Shown here in pieces: positions 46,650 through 53,175 of a stretch of 64,000 bases of DNA. How positions within the stretch are numbered: the stretch's first letter is position 1; the number at the start of each line of letters is the position of its first letter. Source of the DNA: Ruminiclostridium cellobioparum DSM 1351 = ATCC 15832 (GTDB lineage: Bacteria > Bacillota > Clostridia > Acetivibrionales > DSM-1351). The notes beneath the pieces are model-generated. The model was not told where the DNA came from. It saw only the letters and a list, made by a program, of their open reading frames with translations, and did no database searches. A program made the position numbers and the translations under genes. The stretch lies in contig NZ_JHYD01000026.1 in NCBI RefSeq assembly GCF_000621505.1, positions 83,731 to 147,730 on the forward strand, written 5' to 3'.

Positions 46650-47372
46650 CTAAAGTACCTTGCTCAAAAATTCCCTGGTACGTTCATGCTTCGGGTTGGA
46701 AAATATCTCTTCAGGCCTGGCTTCTTCCTTGATTTTTCCTTCATCCATAAACAATACCCTTGTGCCGACCTCACGCGCAAAACCCATTTCATGTGTAACC
46801 ACTACCATGGTCATGCCCTCAGAGGCCAGCTCCTTCATGACCTCCAGAACTTCTCCCACCATTTCGGGGTCCAGGGCCGAGGTCGGTTCATCAAACAGCA
46901 TGACATCGGGGGACATGGCAAGAGCACGCACGATTGCAATTCTCTGCTTCTGGCCTCCTGAAAGCTGGGCAGGATAGTTATTTGCCTTTTCTTCAAGTCC
47001 TATGCGTTTCAAAAGGGACATGGCATTTTTTTCGGCCTGTTCCGGCGTCTCACCTTTTAATTTTCTTGGACCCAAAGTGATGTTCTCAAATACGGTGAGA
47101 TGCGGAAAAAGATTAAAATTCTGAAAAACCATCCCCATCTTTTGCCGCTGTTTGTTTATATCATTCCTTTTATCGGTGATATTAATACCTTCAAATATTA
47201 TCTCACCATCACTGGGCTGCTCAAGCAGGTTTAAACATCTCAGGAAGGTACTTTTCCCCGAACCGCTTGGTCCGATTACTACAACTACCTCTCCTTTTTC
47301 AATCCTGGTATCTATTCCCTTTAAAACATGCAGTTTTCCGAATTTTTTATGCAGATTTTTAACATTAATCAC
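46650..47372 (-). CDS. Polar amino-acid ABC transporter ATPase
   Basis: 240 residues of the GlnQ/HisP group: Walker [11 protein letters not shown]-loop [10 protein letters not shown], signature LSGGQKQR, Walker [15 protein letters not shown] and a switch His in VTHEMGF. It energises the transporter encoded by the next two upstream genes. It overlaps the permease gene by 8 nt. ArgR-type control of the operon is suggested by the promoter. Confidence 0.94.
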   Translation of the reverse strand: MINVKNLHKKFGKLHVLKGIDTRIEKGEVVVVIGPSGSGKSTFLRCLNLLEQPSDGEIIFEGINITDKRNDINKQRQKMGMVFQNFNLFPHLTVFENITLGPRKLKGETPEQAEKNAMSLLKRIGLEEKANNYPAQLSGGQKQRIAIVRALAMSPDVMLFDEPTSALDPEMVGEVLEVMKELASEGMTMVVVTHEMGFAREVGTRVLFMDEGKIKEEARPEEIFSNPKHERTREFLSKVL

Positions 47373-48030
47373 CTGTATGCATCCTCCTTTCAGCTATTCC
47401 CAAAACTCTCGACAGTGTAAATGTCAGAATGAAATAAATCACCGCAGCTACCAGCAACGGTTCAAAAGGTCTGTAAATAGCCGACTTTACAATATCAGCA
47501 CTTCTCATCAGTTCAACAATGCCTATTACCGAAAGGATTGAGGATTCCTTAATAACAACAATAAATTCATTACCCAGGGCAGGAAGGATATTTTTTATCG
47601 CCTGCGGAATTATTATATACCGCATGGATTGACCCGAGGTGAAGCCCAAAGACCTGGATGCCTCCATCTGTCCTCTGTCAACAGCCTGGATGCCGGCTCT
47701 TATTATCTCGGCAACATATGCACCACTGTTTATGGACAGTGCTATAACACCGGGTATGAATCTTGCCATTTCCAAGCCGAAAAGTTTAAAATCAGGAATT
47801 TGTATAAGATAGAAGAATATCAAAGCCTGTACCAGTATTGGCGTTCCCCTGATAAACTCTATATATGCAGAAGCTATGAATTTAAATATGCCATTGCTTG
47901 ATATTTTCATCAAAGCCAGAAGAGTTCCGATAACAACACCGAATATAACTGTTAAAAAGGCTATTAATACGGTATTGACCGTACCCGTTAAAAAATAGTA
48001 TGAGTAATCCGATAAAAAACTAAAATCCAA
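47365..48030 (-). CDS. Polar amino-acid ABC transporter permease
   Basis: 221 residues with about five membrane segments and the HisM/GlnP EAA-type loop, [22 protein letters not shown]. The initiation codon appears to be TTG at 48028-48030, preceded by AGGAGG. Only one permease gene is present, so the transporter is a permease homodimer. It is separated from the binding-protein gene by a hairpin that could reduce downstream expression. Confidence 0.93.
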   Translation of the reverse strand: MDFSFLSDYSYYFLTGTVNTVLIAFLTVIFGVVIGTLLALMKISSNGIFKFIASAYIEFIRGTPILVQALIFFYLIQIPDFKLFGLEMARFIPGVIALSINSGAYVAEIIRAGIQAVDRGQMEASRSLGFTSGQSMRYIIIPQAIKNILPALGNEFIVVIKESSILSVIGIVELMRSADIVKSAIYRPFEPLLVAAVIYFILTFTLSRVLGIAERRMHTGD

Positions 48031-48089
48031 AATGGTTTCCTCCTGATAAATTCTTTCATTACAATACTATATAAAACTATCCAAAAATG

Positions 48090-48147
48090 CAAACAAAAAT
48101 GAGGGCTGTCTTAAAGTCAGAAGAATAACGACTTTATAAAACAGCCC
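48090..48147 (-). terminator. Partial terminator between binding-protein and permease genes
   Basis: Stem GGGCTGT/ACAGCCC with inner TAAAGTC/GACTTTA, followed on the minus strand by a weak T-tract. It probably allows more binding protein than permease to be made. Confidence 0.6.
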
Positions 48148-48171
48148 ATCAAAGATGTTAATATATCAGTA

Positions 48172-48981
48172 CTATTTTCCCTCAGAAGTCACATTCATTT
48201 CATTGGCTTCCTGCACGAACTTGTCAATTGATCCGTCCTTCATCAGCCTATCCAGTGATTGATCAATCAATTTCAGGAAGTCGGAATTACCCTTTTTAAC
48301 GGCTATTGCCGACCCGCCGGTGTCTTCCTTAACGGTTATTTCAGATAAGGTAAGGTCATTATTATTTTTTACATATCCGTTGGCAACAGGCAATTCTACT
48401 ACCAATGCATCAATTTTCTTGTTTTTCAGTTCCATAACCAGATCGGGAATTTTGCCAAGTGAAATAAGATCAGCATCCTTTATTTGCTCTTTCGCAATTT
48501 TTTCCTGAACTGTGCCGAGCTGTGCACCGACCTTTTTACCGCCGAGGTCTGCAATGCTCTTAATTTTGTCCTTATCTTCGGTTCTTACCATCACACCCTG
48601 TTTGGCTTCATAATATATCTTTGAGAAATCTACCGCTTTTCTTCTTTCTTCATCAGGATTCATACCCGCAATAACAATATCTACTTTATCGGTATTTAAC
48701 GCAGCCAGAAGTCCGTCAAAGCCCATATCCACTATTTCAAGCTGTACTCCAAGATCCTTTGAAATCTCCTCGGCTATTGAGATATCTATTCCTACTATAG
48801 TATCCTTGCCATTTATCATCGTATGGTACTCATACGGAGCGTAGTCAGCACTTGTGCCTAATACAAGCTTTCCGCTCTTTTCAATTTTTTTCATTGTGGC
48901 ACCGTTTCCGCAGGCAGCCACTGAGATGGCAAGTGCAGCAACCATTGCCATGCATAATATCTTCTTCATAGTTCCTTTCAT
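48172..48981 (-). CDS. Amino-acid ABC transporter substrate-binding lipoprotein
   Basis: 269 residues. Lipoprotein signal peptide with lipobox SVAACG (Cys about 24), then the family 3 solute-binding fold: LVLGTSADYAPYEY, DTIVGIDISIAEEIS and GKKVGAQLGTVQEK. It captures a polar amino acid for the downstream permease/ATPase. The Asp/Thr ligand pattern fits arginine, lysine or glutamine-type proteins. An ARG-box-like site overlapping its -35 favours arginine. The start could be either of two nearby ATGs (48981 or 48969). Confidence 0.9.
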   Translation of the reverse strand: MKGTMKKILCMAMVAALAISVAACGNGATMKKIEKSGKLVLGTSADYAPYEYHTMINGKDTIVGIDISIAEEISKDLGVQLEIVDMGFDGLLAALNTDKVDIVIAGMNPDEERRKAVDFSKIYYEAKQGVMVRTEDKDKIKSIADLGGKKVGAQLGTVQEKIAKEQIKDADLISLGKIPDLVMELKNKKIDALVVELPVANGYVKNNNDLTLSEITVKEDTGGSAIAVKKGNSDFLKLIDQSLDRLMKDGSIDKFVQEANEMNVTSEGK

Positions 48982-49032
48982 TCTTTAATAACCCCCTGTA
49001 ACATGTTTATGTTTATATAATCTATATGCAAC

Positions 49033-49061
49033 ATTATAAAACAGAATGCATAAAAATTCAA
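49033..49061 (-). promoter_or_regulatory. Promoter of the ABC transporter-iadA operon
   Basis: Minus strand TTGAAT (49056-49061), 17-nt spacer, TATAAT (49033-49038). Confidence 0.65.
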
Positions 49062-49082
49062 TAATATGCATAAATATTTTGT
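49046..49082. promoter_or_regulatory. ARG-box-like sites (ArgR/AhrC operator)
   Basis: ATGCATAAAAATTCAA (49046-49061) differs at one position from the Bacillus AhrC-type half-site pair ATGAATAAAAATTCAA. A weaker TATGCATAAATATTTTG follows at 49065-49081. The first box covers the -35 of the ABC operon promoter. ArgR control is inferred; no argR gene is in the window. Confidence 0.5.
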
Positions 49083-49246
49083 TGAATAATGTCGCTTTTA
49101 GTATATCAAGGTATAGCGTTACCACATTAAATTAGTAAATGAGAATAATATTTTATCTCAGGAAATACTTTTTTATTACATTCTTTGCATAATTAAAGGC
49201 GTAACATAAATGTAAATCATTTTTTTCTCAAAAATGGTAATTTATA

Positions 49247-49275
49247 TTGACCTGCATTCGTAGAATGTATATATC
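49247..49275 (+). promoter_or_regulatory. Candidate promoter of the L,D-transpeptidase gene
   Basis: TTGACC (49247-49252), 17-nt spacer, TATATC (49270-49275). Confidence 0.45.
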
Positions 49276-49307
49276 GACTTTATTAATTTTCAAGGGTGGG
49301 CAAAATA

Positions 49308-50384
49308 ATGGGTAAACGAATTTTATGTATTGTTACTCTCTCTCTATCCCTTATCCTTCAGAGTTCAGCCGTGAGCTTTGCAGAAGACTATGCGGTACCG
49401 GGGGGAAATAGTTCTGAAGCAATAGTATCGGCTGCCGCTCAGGAACAGCAGAACCAGCTAAGTGAGGAGGAAATTCAAAGACAGCTGGAGCAGTTGAGAG
49501 AAGACCAGGAACAGTTGAAAAAAGATCAGGAACAATTATTTAATGATCAGTATCAGTTAAAAAACGGGCAGGAACAATTGATAAAAGACCGGGAACAGCT
49601 GAATAAGGATCAGGCGCAGCTAAAAAATGAACAGGAAAAATTAAAGAACGACCAGGAACAGTTAAAGAAAGAACGTGCGAAGCTGGAAGGTCAGGATAAA
49701 CGCAAGAAGCTTAATGCCGAACTTACCAGCAATACATATTTGAAATATATTAAAGAATTGGGATACTATAAAGCCACCTCGAAAGATGAAACACTTAATA
49801 TCAGAAATGCAGTATTGCTCTTCCAGAGCGACCATAACATGAGTCTTACCGGAGTATGGGACAATGCCACAAAAGATATGCTTATCAACAGGCTGGTGAG
49901 TAATGTCTTTTCTTATGCCGACAATATTACCAATGCTCCCGCAACCGGTAAATGGATTGTAGTAAATAAGACCAAAAGAACCTTAACCCTGTATGAGGGC
50001 AAAAAAGTCATAAAAAAATATCCCGTAGCCGTTGGGAATCCTCACACATTGACAAAATCCGGCAAGTTCATGATCAATAATAAAATTATAGACCCCGACT
50101 GGGGCGGAGGCGGCTTTGCAGCTCCCGTAAAGGGCGGTACTCCAGAAAATCCTCTTGGCAGCCGCTGGCTGGGTATCAATAGAACAGACGGCTCCTACGG
50201 AATCCATGGGACAAATTCCTTCTATTCAATAGGCAAATTTATCTCCCATGGATGCATCAGGATGCAGAATTACTGCGTCGAAGAACTCTTTCCCCTTGTA
50301 CCCATGAAGGCACCTGTCTGGGTTGGCACCGAGGCCGAGTTGAAAGCGTGGGGTGTTACTCAGAATGCGTTTACTGCAAATTGA
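49308..50384 (+). CDS. L,D-transpeptidase (YkuD) with heptad-repeat coiled coil
   Basis: About 358 residues from the ATG at 49308. Signal peptide (about 1-26) ends near SFAED. A coiled coil (about 58-130) consists of about nine 7-residue repeats of the type QEQLKKD, encoded by 21-nt repeats. Next comes a peptidoglycan-binding-like helical domain (about 135-195), then YkuD (about 215-350) with HGTNSF and the catalytic SHGCIRM (Cys about 316). It forms 3-3 crosslinks or attaches proteins to the wall, conferring beta-lactam tolerance in other species. The coiled coil may act as a spacer or dimeriser. Monocistronic. Confidence 0.92.
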   Translation: MGKRILCIVTLSLSLILQSSAVSFAEDYAVPGGNSSEAIVSAAAQEQQNQLSEEEIQRQLEQLREDQEQLKKDQEQLFNDQYQLKNGQEQLIKDREQLNKDQAQLKNEQEKLKNDQEQLKKERAKLEGQDKRKKLNAELTSNTYLKYIKELGYYKATSKDETLNIRNAVLLFQSDHNMSLTGVWDNATKDMLINRLVSNVFSYADNITNAPATGKWIVVNKTKRTLTLYEGKKVIKKYPVAVGNPHTLTKSGKFMINNKIIDPDWGGGGFAAPVKGGTPENPLGSRWLGINRTDGSYGIHGTNSFYSIGKFISHGCIRMQNYCVEELFPLVPMKAPVWVGTEAELKAWGVTQNAFTAN

Positions 50385-50457
50385 TAAGATTATATTGATT
50401 TGTTATTGGTGTGCTACCCCTATATGGAACAACGAAAAATAAAAGTCTTATGTGGAG

Positions 50458-50494
50458 TGATATGCTCCCTGTCAACTAGACAGGGAGCATATCA
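50458..50494. terminator. Perfect 16-bp hairpin between convergent genes
   Basis: Arms TGATATGCTCCCTGTC and GACAGGGAGCATATCA with a 5-nt loop. There is no T-run on either side, so it may act as a bidirectional terminator through stability alone or as a transcript-end barrier. Confidence 0.5.
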
Positions 50495-50532
50495 AACTGT
50501 GTGACCTCTTAGGCTTACTTGGCTTAACATTC

Positions 50533-50841
50533 CTAAATATCGATTTTCTTTTCTATGATATAAGTATCACCAAGTTTAGCTTTAATAAGGCTTATAGCAT
50601 GTTCTATATTTTTCAGAAATTCTTGTCTATCCGAGTCATTTTTAAACCCAATGTATTTAAACTCAGTTGAACTATCAAGGAATAGACCATCATAGATATT
50701 TTGAATTTCTACGAAAGCATCGTCTACTTCCTTATCTCCTGATAGTTCCTTGGGTAGGTCGTTGTTTATCAACTCTCCATTATCATCATAAATCCAGACA
50801 GGAAAACAACGATAATCTAAATAAATTTTTACCTTCTTCAT
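50533..50841 (-). CDS. Probable immunity protein of the adjacent toxin remnant
   Basis: About 102 residues from the ATG at 50841 after AGGAGGAGC. Small, acidic, with no signal peptide. It starts MKKVKIYLDYRCFPVWIYDD, contains a central Asp/Glu-rich segment and ends in charged helices. It is encoded 11 nt downstream of a toxin-like C-terminal fragment in the same orientation, the standard arrangement for polymorphic toxin and immunity pairs. I do not recognise the family. Assignment as immunity protein is inferred from context. Confidence 0.6.
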   Translation of the reverse strand: MKKVKIYLDYRCFPVWIYDDNGELINNDLPKELSGDKEVDDAFVEIQNIYDGLFLDSSTEFKYIGFKNDSDRQEFLKNIEHAISLIKAKLGDTYIIEKKIDI

Positions 50842-50852
50842 GTACGCTCCTC

Positions 50853-51240
50853 CTATGGCCATGTTGTAGGGTTGGCACCAACTATAAATCCATTATCACC
50901 TACAGTTATTGCTGTATGATATGTTTCTCCTCCGAATGTTACTTCGTAGATTGGTCTACCTGTTCCCCTTCCCTGATATCCTACAACTTTTCCGTTGGTT
51001 AGTGATTCCATTACTAAGTCCTTAATTTGGTTTTGTTGAATGCCTTTTTTAGCAAAATCATCTGCATGATCAAGAATATGCTGCATTCCAGCTTTTGAAC
51101 TCCCTGATTCAAGCCATACTAATTTACCATTTCCTGTTTTTGTTACTGCTAAAACATCATTAGGATTGTATTTAACACCACTACTTGCCAGTTCATCAAG
51201 TAAGCCAGCATTCTTCCGAATCAGGAGGTGTATGATGTAC
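50853..51240 (-). pseudogene. C-terminal fragment of a polymorphic toxin, N-terminus lost to a repeat
   Basis: About 125 residues of C-terminal toxin-like sequence, ending GNGFIVGANPTTWP-type (IVGANPTTWP). The pattern KLVWLESGSSKAG, then QHILDHADDFAKKGI and TYHTAITVGDNGF, resembles the RNase-like domains at the tips of secreted polymorphic/CDI toxins. The frame runs upstream only into repeat-derived sequence (51245 onward), and no export or repeat domain remains. The true start is missing. The catalytic-type His and Asp residues survive, so the domain could still be toxic if expressed; there is no clear ribosome-binding site. Confidence 0.6.
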
Positions 51241-51244
51241 TCAC

Positions 51245-51598
51245 TCGAACAGTAAAAAAGCTGTGGTGCTTTACAGACAGTTCTATTTGGAATCAACAGG
51301 TAACGTGAGGACAACTTCATAAAATAAGATGCACGGTTAAAAACAATTACACTAAATTGTCGCCGAAAGTAAAGAGGTTTTGCCGGCAAAGCAGCAGGAC
51401 GCTGCTTTGAGCTTCAGATCGAGACAGGATGTCGAGTTTGAGCGACGGCAAAACCTTTTTACTTGAGGAGATACAATTTTCGTAATTGTTTTGGGTGCAC
51501 TCTTATTTTATGAAGTTAGTACGGAAGTTCCAGTTGATATAAAAATTTTCACACGGGTAAACCAGAATTTAATTTAATTAGCACAACGGGTCAAGTTG
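51245..51598. mobile_element. MITE-like element, second long copy
   Basis: About 80-85% similar by eye to 31079-31435: shared GAATCAA, ACTTCATAAAATAAGATGCA, GCAAAGCAGCAGGACGCTGC, GAGACAGGATGTCGA, AATTGTTTTGGGTGCA and right end TTTAATTAGCACAACG. The terminal TTAA is degraded here (GTCAA), and the left end runs into the toxin remnant. It and the asd promoter occupy the 51241-51821 gap. Confidence 0.6.
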
Positions 51599-51678
51599 AA
51601 TGTCATATTCCTTCCGATGCAGTTAAATTGACAAGAATTACGCACTGTAAAACTCATTAATATGTGTTAATATTTATA

Positions 51679-51707
51679 TTGAATTTTAAATTCCGCTATG
51701 GTAAAAT
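51679..51707 (+). promoter_or_regulatory. Promoter of asd
   Basis: TTGAAT (51679-51684), 17-nt spacer, TAAAAT (51702-51707). The leader of about 110 nt shows no riboswitch I recognise. Confidence 0.55.
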
Positions 51708-51821
51708 ACACAGTACAAGAACAAATGTCATTCAATGGCGGACAAATTTGTTGAAACTTTAAAAAAATCTATCATATTATATTTATTAATAAAAGAAAAT
51801 TGGATTGGAGGCATATAAGCA

Positions 51822-52907
51822 ATGTCAAAGTTAAAAGTGGGTATTATTGGTGGCACCGGCATGGTGGGACAGAGATTTATATCTCTTCTTGAAAACCATC
51901 CGTGGTTTGAGGTCGTTTCAATAGCGGCAAGTGCAAACTCAGCCGGAAAAACATATGAACAAGCCGCAGGCAGCAGATGGAAGCTGTCAGCTCCAATGCC
52001 TGACAGCGTTAAAAATATTGTTGTCAGGGATGCTGCTGCACATGTAAAGGAAATATGCGCGGAAGTTGATTTTGTGTTCTGTGCGGTTGATATGAAAAAA
52101 GATGAAATTAAAAGGCTTGAAGAAGAATATGCGAAAAACGAAACTCCTGTTGTTTCCAACAACTCTGCTCACAGGTGGACACCTGATGTTCCCATGCTGA
52201 TTCCTGAAATAAACTCCCAGCATGTCAAGGTTATCGACAGCCAGAGAAAAAGACTGGGAACCAAAAACGGTTTTATCGCTGTCAAGCCGAATTGCTCAAT
52301 TCAGAGCTATGTCCCTGCTCTGGCTCCACTTTTGAAATTCGGTATAAAAAATGTAATTGCATGTACTTATCAAGCCATATCAGGTGCAGGAAAGAATTTT
52401 TCCGATTGGCCTGAAATGCTTGATAATGTTATACCATATATTGGCGGCGAGGAAGAAAAGAGTGAACAGGAACCTTTAAAAATCTGGGGTTCGGTACAGA
52501 ACGGAGAAATCGTCAAAGCTGCTTCTCCCCTCATCACAACCCAGTGCATCAGGGTTCCTGTAACAGACGGTCACCTGGCTGCAGTATTTATTTCCTTTGA
52601 AAACAAACCTTCAAAAGAAGAAATACTCGAGCTCTGGGAGAATTACAGCGGAGAACCTCAGTCATTGCAATTGCCAAGTGCCCCGAAGCAGTTTATAAAG
52701 TATTTTGAAGAAGACAACAGACCTCAGACAAAGCTTGACAGAGATATTGAAAACGGTATGGGAATCACTGCCGGCAGATTGCGTGAAGATCACTTATACG
52801 ACTACAAATTTGTCTGTCTCTCCCACAATACCATCAGAGGTGCCGCCGGCGGAGCTGTCCTCATGGCTGAGTACCTGAAAGCAAAAGGCTATATTCAGGC
52901 AAAATAA
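51822..52907 (+). CDS. asd: Aspartate-semialdehyde dehydrogenase, archaeal/fungal-type
   Basis: 361 residues. NADP-binding GIIGGTGMVGQRF at the N-terminus, catalytic Cys158 in KPNCSIQ, and HNTIRGAAGG at the C-terminus. It reduces aspartyl phosphate to aspartate semialdehyde, the branch point for lysine/diaminopimelate, threonine and methionine. It belongs to the longer archaeal/yeast-like group (about 350-365 residues), rather than the usual bacterial group, and that group is found in some clostridia. Start after TTGGAGG. It is monocistronic, with a complex terminator downstream. Confidence 0.94.
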   Translation: MSKLKVGIIGGTGMVGQRFISLLENHPWFEVVSIAASANSAGKTYEQAAGSRWKLSAPMPDSVKNIVVRDAAAHVKEICAEVDFVFCAVDMKKDEIKRLEEEYAKNETPVVSNNSAHRWTPDVPMLIPEINSQHVKVIDSQRKRLGTKNGFIAVKPNCSIQSYVPALAPLLKFGIKNVIACTYQAISGAGKNFSDWPEMLDNVIPYIGGEEEKSEQEPLKIWGSVQNGEIVKAASPLITTQCIRVPVTDGHLAAVFISFENKPSKEEILELWENYSGEPQSLQLPSAPKQFIKYFEEDNRPQTKLDRDIENGMGITAGRLREDHLYDYKFVCLSHNTIRGAAGGAVLMAEYLKAKGYIQAK

Positions 52908-52992
52908 TGCTATTAAGAGGATTGTTAATTTGAAAAATCTGATAAATTTCTGCTTAACATTGAATTAATATGTAATTAAAATCCATAAAAAT

Positions 52993-53062
52993 GCCGATAA
53001 AAACCTAAAGGGCTGATAGGTGAAACTATTCAGTCTCTTGGGTATTTAGTCCGGCTTTTTTT
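52993..53062 (+). terminator. Branched terminator-like structure after asd
   Basis: Outer GCCG/CGGC, middle TAAAAACCTAAA paired with TTTGGGT-like strands, inner CTGATAG/CTATTCAG hairpin, followed by seven T. It is more elaborate than other terminators here and lies 114 nt upstream of the next gene, so an attenuator function is possible. Confidence 0.6.
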
Positions 53063-53175
53063 ATTTTTACATATAGTGTATAATTTATTATGTTAATGTT
53101 CATCAACATACCAATGAATCCGCCCAATGTTATATATCATTATAACCGGGATCAATACACAAAAGGAGAACCAAT

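Noticed and set aside
51241..51389. Extended N-terminus of the toxin-like frame
   Set aside because: It is translated from repeat DNA; the same peptide (IVFNRASYFMK) appears in a spurious frame at the other long copy near 31150.
52993..53062. c-di-GMP riboswitch
   Set aside because: AAAGGGC and a GAAA-containing loop are superficially similar, but the conserved GGCAAACC and ACGCAAAGC blocks are missing.
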